54,374 bases of DNA from Streptacidiphilus carbonis (GCF_000787775.1 NZ_BBPM01000014.1:48492-102865); one strand, 5' to 3'. Shown: positions 16,177-27,341, counted from the first letter of the stretch. Translations and numbers: made by a program. Notes: generated from the sequence alone by a model not told the origin.

Positions 16177-16908
16177 GTGACCAGCAGCCCCGCACCCGAG
16201 CCCGGTGCCAGCCCCTTCGCCGACCGTGCGGACGACCGTGACGCCGCGCCGCAGTTCGTGCTGCCGCTGGTGGTACGGATCGAGCGTGCCGAGCCGCCCG
16301 CGCACACCGACGCCCTGGAGACCGCCGCCCGGGCCGTGCTGTCCCTGCTCTCGGACCAGCGCACCACCGCGGTGGACGGCGAGTGGGCCGAGCGGGTGCA
16401 CGCCTGGGAGGACGCCCGGATCCGCAAGGTGGTGCGCCGGGCCAGGGGCGGCGAGTGGCGCAAGGCTCAGGAGCTCGACGGGTTGACGGTGACCGGCAAG
16501 GCCGCCGAGGTGCGGGTGTTCGTGCCGGTGCCGCTGGACGGATGGCCGAAGGAGCTGGCGAAGCTCCAGGTCTCCGGCACCGAGCTGGACGATCCCGAGC
16601 CGCCGGGCCCGGCCGACCCGGGGGTCCCGGTGCTGTGGTTCAACCCCGAGGTGCGGATGTCCACCGGCAAGTCCATGGCGCAGGCCGGCCACGCGGCCCA
16701 ACTCGCCTGGTGGGCGCTGACGGCCGATCAGCGTGCGGACTGGCGCGAGGCCGGATTCCCGCTCGCGGTCCGCACCGCCGCCCCCGAGCAGTGGGGCGCG
16801 CTGGCCGCCGCCGAGGAGCTGCCGATGGTGCGCGACGCGGGCTTCACCGAGGTCGCCCCGGGCTCCTGTACGGTGGTCGCCGACCACCCGGCGCTGCGCC
16901 GGAGTTGA
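16177..16908 (+). CDS. Peptidyl-tRNA hydrolase type 2 (PTH2)-like protein
   Basis: From GTG 16177 the protein has 243 residues. Its C-terminal half carries WFNPEVRMSTGKSMAQAGHA, resembling the KMSKGKIAAQCGHA motif at the PTH2 active site, and it ends GFTEVAPGSCTVVADHP, like the conserved C-terminal strand. The N-terminal ~120 residues are specific to actinomycetes. PTH2 enzymes release peptides from stalled peptidyl-tRNA, though this longer form has not been shown to do so. An upstream ATG at 16132 is possible but lacks a ribosome site, whereas the GTG is well placed for a leaderless start. Confidence 0.75.
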   Translation: MTSSPAPEPGASPFADRADDRDAAPQFVLPLVVRIERAEPPAHTDALETAARAVLSLLSDQRTTAVDGEWAERVHAWEDARIRKVVRRARGGEWRKAQELDGLTVTGKAAEVRVFVPVPLDGWPKELAKLQVSGTELDDPEPPGPADPGVPVLWFNPEVRMSTGKSMAQAGHAAQLAWWALTADQRADWREAGFPLAVRTAAPEQWGALAAAEELPMVRDAGFTEVAPGSCTVVADHPALRRS

Positions 16909-16942
16909 GCGCTGCACAGCAGTACGGCAGGGAGAGCGACCC

Positions 16943-17131
16943 ATGGAGTTCGACATCGTCCGGCGCGGATACGACCGGGGCCAGGTCGACGCCTATGTCG
17001 CCGCCGTACTCGGCACCGGCGCCGAGCCGACCGGTTTCCGCGGCTTCGACCTGACCCGCCGCGGCTACGACCGCGTCGCCGTCGACGCCTGGATCAGCGC
17101 CCAGAGGGCAGCTGCGGCGCAGGCGGACTAG
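16943..17131 (+). CDS. Mini DivIVA-like protein with two copies of the N-terminal motif
   Basis: This 62-residue protein is essentially two copies of the DivIVA/Wag31 lipid-binding signature: FDIVRRGYDRGQVDAYV at residues 3-19 and FDLTRRGYDRVAVDAWI at about 35-51. Normal DivIVA proteins have one such motif followed by long coiled coils, which are absent here. GGGAG precedes the ATG at good spacing. The gene lies 34 bp after the PTH2-like gene and may be co-transcribed. It could bind curved membrane or modulate polar growth by joining DivIVA assemblies, but this is speculation. Confidence 0.8.
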   Translation: MEFDIVRRGYDRGQVDAYVAAVLGTGAEPTGFRGFDLTRRGYDRVAVDAWISAQRAAAAQAD

Positions 17132-17434
17132 GCACAGCCACCGAGCCCCTTCCAGCTGCCGGGTGACCGGTGCACGATCGCTCCCGGTGACCGTGAGGTG
17201 GGATCAGCCCCCCACGGCCCCCGTCGGAGCGCTTCTGCATGCCCATCGACGACTCCCCGCAACGCCCAACCCTGCGCGATCCATTGACGGAGCCATGGCG
17301 TCTCTGTAACTTCCTGCTCGATAGCCGCAAAATATTGTCACTACAACTTCAGGCCGTGAGACACCGCCTGCAAATTCTAGTGAACTCACCCTCAGCCCCC
17401 ACCCACGTGCGCCAGCCACGAGCAGAGGACGAGC
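17132..17434. other. Intergenic region upstream of the GH87 gene
   Basis: About 300 bp without a convincing gene. It contains a TTGACG box at 17284-17289 with a poor -10 match 17 bp later, and an AT-rich patch at about 17328-17350 unusual for this DNA. The GH87 promoter probably lies here, but no element can be called with confidence. Confidence 0.4.
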
Positions 17435-20400
17435 ATGCGCAGAAGCAGAAGCAGCGGCGGCAGCGACAGAGCCAGGAGCAGCACCGCGCGGACCACGCGG
17501 GTCAGGACCGTGGTCCTGACCCTGATCGGACTGCTGGTCTCCATGGTTCCGGTGCTGAACCTGGTGCCGGCGTCCGCCGCGGGCAGCAACCTGGCCCTCG
17601 GGAAGACCACCAGCGCCAGCAGCTCCAACGGCCAGTACGTCACCGGCAATCTCAACGACGGGAACCAGGACAGCTACTGGGAGAGCTCCGGCTCGTTCCC
17701 GCAGTGGGCCCAGGTCGACCTGGGTTCGGCGACCTCCGTCAACCAGGTGGTGCTGAAGCTGCCCAGCAGTTGGGGCGCCCGCAGCGAGACGCTGTCCGTG
17801 CAGGGCAGTACCGACGGGTCCACCTTCTCCACCGTCGTGGCCTCGACCGGGTACACCTTCGACCCGTCGACGTCCAATGTGGTGACGATCAACTTCGGTG
17901 CCACCAGCACGCGTTACGTCCGCATCAACATCACAGCAAACACCGGCTGGGCGGCCGGACAGCTCTCCGAGCTGGAGGTCTACGGCAGCGGCAGCGGCGG
18001 CACGTCCACCGACCTGGCGCTCGGGAAGACCATGAGCTCCAGCGGCGTCAGCCAGAGCTATGCGGCGGCCAACGCCAACGACGGCAACCAGGCGACCTAC
18101 TGGGAGAGCACCAACAACGCCTTCCCGCAGTGGCTGCAGGTCGACCTCGGCGCGTCGGTCAGCGTCAGCAAGCTGGTGCTCAAGGTTCCGGCCGACACCA
18201 GTTGGGCGACCAGGACCGAGACCCTGACGGTCCAGGGCAGCAGCGACGGATCGACCTTCTCCACGCTGGTCCCGTCCGCCGGGTACACCTTCGACCCGAG
18301 TACCGGCAACACCGCGACGATCAACTTCACTGCGACGACCACCCGTTATGTGCGGATCAGCATCACCGCCAACACCGGCTGGCCGGCCGGGCAGATATCG
18401 GAGTTCGAGGTCTACGGGCCGACGACCGGCGGCGACACCACTCCGCCGAGCGCTCCGACCAACCTGGCCTACACCCAGCCGCAGAGCGGTCAGATCGGGC
18501 TGACCTGGGGTGCCTCCACCGACAACGTCGGCGTCACCGGCTATGACATCTACGCCGACAACTCCCTGCTGACCAGCGTCGCGGGCAATGTGCTCAGCTA
18601 CACCGACACCCAGCCCGCCAGTGCAACGGTCAGCTACTTCGTGCGCGCGCACGACGCCGCCGGGAACCAGTCGGGCAACAGCAACACGGTCACCCGGACC
18701 GGGCAGAGCGGCGACACCACCCCGCCGACCGCGCCCACCAACCTCGCCTACACCCAGCCGCAGTCCGGCCAGATCGCCTTGACCTGGACCGCCGCCACCG
18801 ACAACGTCGGCGTCACCGGCTATGACATCTACCGCAACGGGGCGCTGGCCACCAGCGTCGGCGGCAGCACCCTGACCTACACCGACGCGCAGCCGGACAC
18901 GGCCACCGTCTCGTACTACGTCAAGGCGCACGACGCGGCCGGGAACCAGTCCTCCGCGTCCAACACGGTCACCCGTACCGGCAGCGGCGGCGGGACCGGC
19001 AGCAACCTGGCCGTCGGCAAGCCGATCACCGGCACCGCCAACACCTTCACCTACGCCCCGGCCAACGCCAACGACAACGACCTGACCACCTATTTCGAGG
19101 GCTCGACCTACCCGAGCCAGCTCACCGTGAGCCTGGGCGCCAACGCTGACGTCTCGTCGGTCGTGGTCAAGCTCAACCCCGATGCCGCCTGGTCCACCCG
19201 GACCCAGACCATCGCCGTGCTCGGACGCGAGCAGAGCGCGACCGGCTTCACCACCATCGCCGCCGCGCAGACCTACACCTTCAACCCCAGCACCGGGAAC
19301 AGCGTCTCCATCCCGGTCAGCGCACGGGTCTCGGACGTCGAGCTGAGCATCACCAGCAACAGCGGCGCCCCGGGCGGGCAGGTCGCCGAGTTCCAGGTGA
19401 TCGGGACCCCGGCGCCCAACCCGGACCTGGTGGTCAGCTCCTCCTCCTGGACGCCGACCTCCCCGGTGGAGACCGACCCGGTCACCGTGTCCGCCACGGT
19501 GAAGAACTCCGGTACGGCCGCCTCGGGCGCGACCAACGTCAACTTCTACCTGGGCAGCACCAAGGTCGGCACCGCCGCCGTGGGCGCGCTGGCGGTCGGC
19601 GCCTCCAGCACCGTCTCGGCGAACATCGGCACCCGGACCGCCGGCAGCTACCCGCTGACGGCCAAGGTGGACGAGGCCAACACCGTCATCGAGCTCAACG
19701 ACGGCAACAACAGCTACACCAACCCGACCAACCTGGTCGTGGCCCCGGTGCAGTCCTCGGACCTGGTCGCCGCGGCGGTCAGCTCCAGCCCCGGAACGCC
19801 CTCCGCCGGAAACACCGTCACCTTCTCGGTGACCCTGAAGAACCAGGGCACGGTGGCCACCGCCTCCGGCGCGCACGCCATCACGCTGACCCTGCTGGAC
19901 AGCAACAACAGCGTGGTCAAGACGCTGAACGGCTCCTACAGCGGCAGCCTGGCCCCCGGCGCGACCGGCGCCCCGGTCACCATGGGCACCTGGACCGCCG
20001 TTAACGGCAAGTACACCCTGCACACAGTCATCGCCATCGACGCCAACGAGCTGTCGGTCAAGCAGGCCAACAACATCAGCGACACCCCGTTCTACGTCGG
20101 CCGCGGCGCCAACATGCCGTACGACGTGTACGAGGCCGAGAACGGCATGATCGGCGGCGGCGCGGCCGTCGTCGGCCCCAACCGGACCATCGGCGACCTG
20201 GCCGGCGAGGCGTCCGGCCGCAAGGCGGTCACCCTGGACAGCACCGGCTCCTACGTCCAGTGGAACACCACCGACCCGACCAACACCCTGGTCACCCGGT
20301 TCAGCATCCCGGACGCGCCCGGCGGCGGCGGCACCACGGCCACCCTGGACGTCTACGTCAACGGAACCTTCCTGCAGACCATCACCCTCGACTCCAAGTA

Positions 20401-21781
20401 CGAGTGGCTGTACGGAGCCGAGACCGGTCCCGGGAACGACCCGAGTGCGGGATCGCCGCGTCACGTCTACGACGAGGCGCACATCATGCTCAACCAGACG
20501 GTGCCCGCCGACAGCGTGATCAAGCTGCAGAAGGACGCCGCCAACACCTCCCAGTACGCGATCGACTACATCAACACCGAGAACGTCGCACCGGTCGCCA
20601 ACCCCGACCCGGCCACCTATGTCACCCCGGCCGGCTTCGGACAGCAGGACGTGCAGAACGCCCTGAACCAGGTCGCCAACGACACCACCGGCAAGCTGGT
20701 GGGCGTCTACCTGCCCGCCGGGCAGTACCAGACCACCAGCAAGTTCCAGGTCAGCGGCAAGGCGATCAAGGTGGTCGGCGCCGGTCCCTGGTACACCCAG
20801 TTCAACGCCCCGACCACGCAGGACAACACGGACGTCGGCTGGTCCGTGCAGTCCAGCGCCAACGGGTCCTCGTTCTCCGGCTTCGGCTGGTTCGGCGACT
20901 ACACCTCCCGCATCGACGGGCCGGGCAAGGTCTTCGACCTGACCGACGTCTCCAACCTCACCATCGACAACATCTGGATCGAGCACCAGGTGGTCGCGAT
21001 CTGGGGCACCCATGTGACCGGCCTGACCGCCACCAACATGCGGATCCGCGACACCTTCGCCGACGGCATCAACCTCACCAACGGCAGCTCGGGCAACCTG
21101 GTCAGCAATGACGAGGCGAGGTCCACCGGCGACGACAGCTTCGCGCTGTTCGCGGCCCAGGACCACAACTCCTCGGACCTGACCGGCAACACCTTCCAGA
21201 ACCTGAGCGCGCTCACCCCGTGGCGCGCGGCCGGCGTCGCCGTCTACGGCGGCGAGAACAACACCCTGCAGAACCTGTACGTGGCCGACACGCTCACCTA
21301 CGCGGGCATCACCATCAGCTCGCTGAACTTCGGCTACCCGTTCCAGGGCTTCGGCACCCAGCCGACGACCATCCAGAACGCCTCGCTGGTACGCGACGGC
21401 GGGCACTTCTGGAACGGCCAGGTGTTCCCGGCGATCTGGGTCTTCTCCGCGACCCAGCCGTTCCAGGGGATCAGGGTGAACAGCGTCGACATCACCGACC
21501 CGACGTACTCCGGAATCATGTTCCAGACGGACTACGTGGGCGGCGCGGCGCTGAACCCGGTCAAGGACACCGTCTTCACCGACGTGTCCATCACCGGCGC
21601 CCAGCAGAGCGGTGACGCCTACAACGCCAAGTCCGGCTACGGCATCTGGGCCAACCCGCTGCCCGAGTCCGGACAGGGCCCGGCGGTGGGCACCGCGGTC
21701 TTCAACCACCTCACCGAGAGCAACAACCACATCGACATCGAGAACACCACGTCCACGTTCACCATCACCGTGAACCCGTAG
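17435..21781 (+). CDS. Secreted modular GH87 alpha-1,3-glucanase/mycodextranase-like enzyme
   Basis: This 1448-residue secreted protein has a long signal peptide ending near ASAAG (residue 49). Domains in order are two discoidin-type carbohydrate-binding modules (about 50-186 and 191-329), two fibronectin III repeats (335-426, 428-519), a third discoidin-like module (523-662), two CARDB repeats (662-770, 772-884), a CBM35-like module starting YDVYEAENG (895-1050) and a right-handed beta-helix to the end. The helix carries DGINLTN with D1210 and STGDDSF with D1233/D1234. The 23-residue spacing matches the three catalytic Asp of GH87, which hydrolyse alpha-1,3-glucan of fungal walls or nigeran. 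A strong hairpin follows the stop. Confidence 0.87.
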   Translation: MRRSRSSGGSDRARSSTARTTRVRTVVLTLIGLLVSMVPVLNLVPASAAGSNLALGKTTSASSSNGQYVTGNLNDGNQDSYWESSGSFPQWAQVDLGSATSVNQVVLKLPSSWGARSETLSVQGSTDGSTFSTVVASTGYTFDPSTSNVVTINFGATSTRYVRINITANTGWAAGQLSELEVYGSGSGGTSTDLALGKTMSSSGVSQSYAAANANDGNQATYWESTNNAFPQWLQVDLGASVSVSKLVLKVPADTSWATRTETLTVQGSSDGSTFSTLVPSAGYTFDPSTGNTATINFTATTTRYVRISITANTGWPAGQISEFEVYGPTTGGDTTPPSAPTNLAYTQPQSGQIGLTWGASTDNVGVTGYDIYADNSLLTSVAGNVLSYTDTQPASATVSYFVRAHDAAGNQSGNSNTVTRTGQSGDTTPPTAPTNLAYTQPQSGQIALTWTAATDNVGVTGYDIYRNGALATSVGGSTLTYTDAQPDTATVSYYVKAHDAAGNQSSASNTVTRTGSGGGTGSNLAVGKPITGTANTFTYAPANANDNDLTTYFEGSTYPSQLTVSLGANADVSSVVVKLNPDAAWSTRTQTIAVLGREQSATGFTTIAAAQTYTFNPSTGNSVSIPVSARVSDVELSITSNSGAPGGQVAEFQVIGTPAPNPDLVVSSSSWTPTSPVETDPVTVSATVKNSGTAASGATNVNFYLGSTKVGTAAVGALAVGASSTVSANIGTRTAGSYPLTAKVDEANTVIELNDGNNSYTNPTNLVVAPVQSSDLVAAAVSSSPGTPSAGNTVTFSVTLKNQGTVATASGAHAITLTLLDSNNSVVKTLNGSYSGSLAPGATGAPVTMGTWTAVNGKYTLHTVIAIDANELSVKQANNISDTPFYVGRGANMPYDVYEAENGMIGGGAAVVGPNRTIGDLAGEASGRKAVTLDSTGSYVQWNTTDPTNTLVTRFSIPDAPGGGGTTATLDVYVNGTFLQTITLDSKYEWLYGAETGPGNDPSAGSPRHVYDEAHIMLNQTVPADSVIKLQKDAANTSQYAIDYINTENVAPVANPDPATYVTPAGFGQQDVQNALNQVANDTTGKLVGVYLPAGQYQTTSKFQVSGKAIKVVGAGPWYTQFNAPTTQDNTDVGWSVQSSANGSSFSGFGWFGDYTSRIDGPGKVFDLTDVSNLTIDNIWIEHQVVAIWGTHVTGLTATNMRIRDTFADGINLTNGSSGNLVSNDEARSTGDDSFALFAAQDHNSSDLTGNTFQNLSALTPWRAAGVAVYGGENNTLQNLYVADTLTYAGITISSLNFGYPFQGFGTQPTTIQNASLVRDGGHFWNGQVFPAIWVFSATQPFQGIRVNSVDITDPTYSGIMFQTDYVGGAALNPVKDTVFTDVSITGAQQSGDAYNAKSGYGIWANPLPESGQGPAVGTAVFNHLTESNNHIDIENTTSTFTITVNP

Positions 21782-21797
21782 GCACGGCCCGACCGAA

Positions 21798-21834
21798 GGT
21801 GCGTGGGCGCCCCCAGTGGGGGTGCCCACGCACC
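21798..21834 (+). terminator. Terminator after the GH87 gene
   Basis: GGTGCGTGGGC (21798-21808) pairs exactly with GCCCACGCACC (21824-21834), and the inner CCCCC/GGGGG extends the stem to a tiny loop. This is one of the strongest hairpins in the window, starting 17 bp after the stop codon. Confidence 0.85.
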
Positions 21835-21835
21835 A

Positions 21836-21864
21836 TTGCTTATACCAACTAAGGTTCATAAAAT
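21836..21864 (+). promoter_or_regulatory. Promoter of the DHA2 exporter
   Basis: TTGCTT (21836-21841), a 17-bp spacer and TAAAAT (21859-21864) lie in an AT-rich stretch directly behind the terminator. Transcription would begin at or next to the GTG at 21871, giving a leaderless mRNA. Confidence 0.65.
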
Positions 21865-21870
21865 GATCGT

Positions 21871-23616
21871 GTGCGTGCATCCGACAGCCTTCCCCTGAGT
21901 CCCCGCTACAAGTGGGTCGCGCTGTCCAACACCACTCTGGGCGTCTTCATGGCGACCCTGGACGCCTCGATCGTGATCATCGCGATGCCGGCCATCTTCC
22001 GCGGGATCGGGCTCGATCCGCTGGCGCCCGGGAACATCAGCTACCTGCTCTGGCTGATCATGGGGTATCTGCTGGTCACGGCGGTGCTGGTGGTCGCCCT
22101 CGGCCGACTCGGGGACATCTACGGTCGGGTCAGGATCTACAACCTGGGCTTCGCCGTGTTCAGCGCCACCTCGCTGGCACTCTCCCTGGACCCGCTGCAC
22201 GGCTCCGGGGGCGCGCTGTGGCTGATCGGCTTCCGTATCCTGCAGGCCGTCGGCGGCGCGATGCTGATGGCCAACTCCGCCGCGATCCTCACCGACGCCT
22301 TCCCCGCCGAGCAGCGCGGCACGGCCCTGGGCGTCAACCAGATCGCCGGGCTCGCCGGACAGTTCCTCGGCCTGGTCGCAGGCGGGCTGCTGGCCACCGT
22401 GGACTGGCGGGCCATCTTCTGGGTCAATGTGCCGATCGGCATCGTCGGCACGGTCTGGTCCTACCGCAGCCTGCGCGAGATCGGCACCCGGCGCTCGGCC
22501 GGGATCGACTGGGCCGGCAATCTCACCTTCACCTGCGGCGCGCTGGCGCTGCTGGCGGGCATCACCTACGGGATCCAGCCCTACGGCGGCCGTCCCACCG
22601 GGTGGACCAACCCCATGGTGCTCGGCGTACTGGGCGGCGGGGTGCTGCTGCTGGTGGTGTTCGGGCTGGTGGAGACCAGGGTCGCCGATCCGATGTTCCA
22701 CCTGGGACTGTTCCGGATCAGGGCCTTCGCGGCCGGCAACGCCGCCTCGCTGCTGACCGCGATCGCCCGGGGCGGGCTGCAGTTCATGCTGATCATCTGG
22801 CTGCAGGGGGTCTGGCTGCCGCTGCACGGCTACGCCTACGAGGACACCCCGCTGTGGGCCGGGATCGCGCTGATCCCGCTCACCGCGGGCTTCCTGATCG
22901 CCGGGCCGATCAGCGGCCACCTCTCCGACCGCTTCGGCGCGCGCGCCTTCGCCAGCGGCGGCCTGCTGCTGATGGCCGCCTCCTTCGTGGGACTGCTGTT
23001 CCTGCCGGTCGACTTCTCCTACCCGGTGTTCGCCGTCGTCGTCTTCGCCAACGGCATCGGCCAGGGCATGTTCTCCGCGCCCAACACCTCCGCGATCATG
23101 GGCAGCGTGCCGCCCGAGCGGCGCGGGGCGGCCTCCGGGATGCGGGCCACCTTCCAGAACTCGGGGATGTCGCTGTCCATCGGCATCTTCTTCTCACTGA
23201 TGGTCACCGGGCTGGCCGGCAGCCTGCCGCAGACCCTCGGCGCGGGACTGCAGGGACAGGGCGTGCCGGCCTCGGTGGCCGGTCCGGTCGCCTCGCTGCC
23301 GCCGGTCTCCACGCTCTTCGCCGCCTTCCTCGGCCAGAACCCGGTCGGCCACCTGCTGGCCCCCTCGGGCGTGCTGAAGACCCTCCCCCGGCACAACGCC
23401 GACACCCTGACCGGCACCCAGTTCTTCCCGCACCTGATCTCCGGCCCGCTGCACCAGGGGCTGACCGTGGTCTTCCTGGCGGCAGCGGCCATGGCCGTGG
23501 TCGCCGCGACCGCTTCGCTGCTGCGCGGCCGCGACACCCGTCGCGAGGGCCGGGACGGCGCGGACGGCTCGCCTCGGACGGCGTCGGTCCGGGATGATGC
23601 TGCGCACCAGGCCTGA
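21871..23616 (+). CDS. MFS drug exporter, DHA2 (EmrB/QacA) family
   Basis: The 581-residue protein has about 14 membrane segments, the DHA2 hallmark. It shows motif A-like LGRLGDIYGRVRIYN, the TLDASIVIIAMPAI first helix of drug:H+ antiporters, and QIAGLAGQFLGLVAGG near helix 5. These proteins export antibiotics, dyes or metabolites. The start is GTG at 21871, with no Shine-Dalgarno but a promoter positioned for a leaderless transcript. No MarR or TetR gene is adjacent. A small DUF1003 gene follows 45 bp downstream and may be co-transcribed. The substrate cannot be inferred. Confidence 0.92.
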   Translation: MRASDSLPLSPRYKWVALSNTTLGVFMATLDASIVIIAMPAIFRGIGLDPLAPGNISYLLWLIMGYLLVTAVLVVALGRLGDIYGRVRIYNLGFAVFSATSLALSLDPLHGSGGALWLIGFRILQAVGGAMLMANSAAILTDAFPAEQRGTALGVNQIAGLAGQFLGLVAGGLLATVDWRAIFWVNVPIGIVGTVWSYRSLREIGTRRSAGIDWAGNLTFTCGALALLAGITYGIQPYGGRPTGWTNPMVLGVLGGGVLLLVVFGLVETRVADPMFHLGLFRIRAFAAGNAASLLTAIARGGLQFMLIIWLQGVWLPLHGYAYEDTPLWAGIALIPLTAGFLIAGPISGHLSDRFGARAFASGGLLLMAASFVGLLFLPVDFSYPVFAVVVFANGIGQGMFSAPNTSAIMGSVPPERRGAASGMRATFQNSGMSLSIGIFFSLMVTGLAGSLPQTLGAGLQGQGVPASVAGPVASLPPVSTLFAAFLGQNPVGHLLAPSGVLKTLPRHNADTLTGTQFFPHLISGPLHQGLTVVFLAAAAMAVVAATASLLRGRDTRREGRDGADGSPRTASVRDDAAHQA

Positions 23617-23661
23617 TCGGCCGCGCTCGCAGCACGCCGTCCGCAGGAGGAGCCCTCCGCC

Positions 23662-24090
23662 ATGTTCAAGCCCGACGCACCGGTCGACCCGGCTGACCGG
23701 CATGCCAAGCACCACCCCGTGGTCCTGGCCCATGAGGCCCGGCGAGCCTCGGACGTCCAGGTGCGGATCGCCGACTGGATCACCCGGTTCGCCGGGTCCA
23801 TGCTGTTCGTCTACATCCACGCGGTGCTGTTCACCGTGTGGATGCTGTGGGTGGAACGCAGCCCCTGGCCGACGCTGACACTGGTGGTGTCACTGGAGGC
23901 GATCTTCCTGTCGACCTTCGTGATGATCGGTCAGAACCGCCAGGCGGCCTTCCAGCAGGCCAAGGCCGACCATGACTTCGTCGAGCAGGAGCTGGAGCTC
24001 AAGACCAACACCGAGCTCACCCGGGCGATCCACGCCATGACCACCGAACTGCACCGGCGGCTGGTGGACCGGCAGGGGGACGGCGGGTGA
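23662..24090 (+). CDS. DUF1003 membrane protein
   Basis: This is a 142-residue protein with two membrane helices around AGSMLFVYIHAVLFTVWMLW and TLTLVVSLEAIFLSTFVMI, joined by a short loop, plus a charged C-terminal helix (FVEQELELKTNTELTRAIHAM). The pattern is that of DUF1003, a widespread inner-membrane family of unknown function. GGAGGAG precedes the ATG. It lies behind the exporter and converges on pgm. Confidence 0.88.
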   Translation: MFKPDAPVDPADRHAKHHPVVLAHEARRASDVQVRIADWITRFAGSMLFVYIHAVLFTVWMLWVERSPWPTLTLVVSLEAIFLSTFVMIGQNRQAAFQQAKADHDFVEQELELKTNTELTRAIHAMTTELHRRLVDRQGDGG

Positions 24091-24109
24091 CCCCTCGCCC
24101 CGTCCCCCT

Positions 24110-24124
24110 GCCCGCTCCGCGGGC
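24110..24124. terminator. Small hairpin between DUF1003 and pgm
   Basis: GCCCGC-tcc-GCGGGC sits between the two convergent stop codons and touches the pgm stop. The 6-bp all-GC stem may act in both directions. Confidence 0.45.
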
Positions 24125-25786
<1,662 letters not shown>

Positions 25787-26108
25787 TGCTCCTTCGTCCG
25801 TACTGTCGGTCGGGCGTCCTGTACCGCTCCATCATGATCGCTCAGGGCGGGGGGCGGTGCCCCGACATCATGCCCGTTGTCCGGATGTTCGACCCCGGCA
25901 GCACCCGGCGGATGGTAGTGGGGGCCCGGTGCGGAGTCGTGGGAACCCACAGGATTGCCGCCGATCGCCGCGCAGCGCTGCCGGTTGGGGCATGGTGGAA
26001 TCTGCAGCTGTCGCCAATGTGCTTGATCTGCAAGGGAGATGACCTTGCGTCAGTCATGTTCGCGGCAGTCGGGGGACCATCAGGAACCACCCTGACCCGA
26101 GGAGCCCC
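25787..26108. other. Intergenic region between pgm and the LysM-GH16 gene
   Basis: These 322 bp hold the divergent promoters of pgm and the glucanase gene. Small inverted repeats occur, GTGGG-aa-CCCAC at 25939-25950 and GCAAGG-N7-CCTTGC at 26030-26048. No c-di-AMP (ydaO) riboswitch or known sigma-E promoter could be recognised, and no gene is seen. Confidence 0.4.
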
Positions 26109-27341
26109 ATGACGTCCCACGCCCGGCACCGCCGCCCGAGCGGCGGCCGCACCCCGAGGACCGCGCTGGTGATCGCGGCCGGCGGTGCGACGGCCGCCCT
26201 CCCGATCCTGGGCGCCGCCGCCGCGCAGGCCTCGCCGCCGGCGCCCGCGCACACCAGTACGACGGACCGGGCTGCGGTCGGGAGCGCCCTCGTCCGGGCC
26301 GTGGCCCCCGCCGGACGCAGCGTGGTCCACACCGTCCGCCCCGGCGAGAGCCTGTCGCTGATCGCGCGGGAGCTGCAGGCCACCGGCGGCTGGAAGGAGC
26401 TGTACGCCGAGAACCGGGCAACGGTCGGAGCCGATCCCGACCTGATCCGACCGGGCCAGCGACTGCTGGTCCCGGTGGGCGGCAGCCCCACGCCGAAGCC
26501 CGCCGCCGCAGCTCCCGCTCCCGCCACCACCAGCTCCGGCACCGCCACCGCCACCGGCACGAAGTCCTCCACCACGGCCGCCCCCGCCGCCGCGATGGCC
26601 CCCGCAGACACCGCCGCGCCGTCCCCCGCCGTCGCCGCCACCGTCCCCGCCACCGGCAGCACTCCCAAGCCTGACGGGGTCTCCGGCTCCTGGACCCTCG
26701 CCTTCGACGACGAGTTCAACGGCACCGCTCTGGACCGCACCAAGTGGAACACCGGCTGGTTCGGCAGCGGCGTCACCGCCCCGGTCAGCTCCTCGGAGCA
26801 GCAGTGCTACGACCCCGCCCGGGTCAGCGTGCACGACGGCACCCTGCACCTGGACGCGACCGCCACGAGCGAGCAGTGCGGCGGCGGGACGAAGCGGTTC
26901 AGCTCGGGGATGGTCACCACCAACGGGCTGCACCAGTTCACGGACGGCTTCTTCGAGGCCGGCATCTACCTCCCGGCCGCCCCCGACGGCAGCGTCGCGG
27001 ACTGGCCCGCGTGGTGGACCGACGGCCAGAGCTGGCCCGCCGACGGCGAGATGGACATCATGGAGGGCCTGTCCGGGTCGACCTGCTTCCACTACCACGA
27101 CCCCTCCGGCGGCCCCGGCGGCTGCGCGAACGTGGGTCCGGGCCGGCACACCTTCGGCGCCGACCGCGAGAACGGGAAGGTCACCTACTACTACGACGGC
27201 CACGACGTCGGCACCACCTCGACCGGCGGGGTGACCGCGCCGCAGTACCTGATCCTCAACAACGCGGTGGGCGGAGCAGGCGGCACCAGCGCCCCCGCGG
27301 ATCTCCAGGTGGACGATGTCAGAGTCTGGACTCGCGGATAA
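26109..27341 (+). CDS. Secreted LysM-GH16 beta-glucanase
   Basis: The 410-residue protein has a Tat- or Sec-like signal ([19 protein letters not shown] ... AAAQAS), one LysM module at about 73-121 ([31 protein letters not shown]), an Ala/Thr/Pro linker to residue about 190, and a GH16 catalytic domain. The GH16 signature GEMDIMEG places nucleophile and acid/base at E314 and E319. GH16 enzymes of this type cut beta-1,3 or beta-1,3-1,4 glucans. Joining wall-binding LysM to GH16 would hold the enzyme on the producer's or a fungus's wall. CGAGGAG precedes the ATG. It may be followed in the same transcript by the PAP2 gene 78 bp on. Confidence 0.9.
   Translation: MTSHARHRRPSGGRTPRTALVIAAGGATAALPILGAAAAQASPPAPAHTSTTDRAAVGSALVRAVAPAGRSVVHTVRPGESLSLIARELQATGGWKELYAENRATVGADPDLIRPGQRLLVPVGGSPTPKPAAAAPAPATTSSGTATATGTKSSTTAAPAAAMAPADTAAPSPAVAATVPATGSTPKPDGVSGSWTLAFDDEFNGTALDRTKWNTGWFGSGVTAPVSSSEQQCYDPARVSVHDGTLHLDATATSEQCGGGTKRFSSGMVTTNGLHQFTDGFFEAGIYLPAAPDGSVADWPAWWTDGQSWPADGEMDIMEGLSGSTCFHYHDPSGGPGGCANVGPGRHTFGADRENGKVTYYYDGHDVGTTSTGGVTAPQYLILNNAVGGAGGTSAPADLQVDDVRVWTRG

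Noticed and set aside
17204-21880. A very long open frame antisense to the GH87 gene
   Set aside because: Its product is low-complexity, rich in Val/Gly/Asp/Arg and lacks any domain, as expected for the mirror frame of a high-GC gene. The plus-strand frame has a signal peptide and clear domains.
25787-26108. A c-di-AMP (ydaO) riboswitch ahead of the LysM-GH16 gene
   Set aside because: Such switches precede wall-lytic genes in actinomycetes, but the conserved blocks could not be found here.
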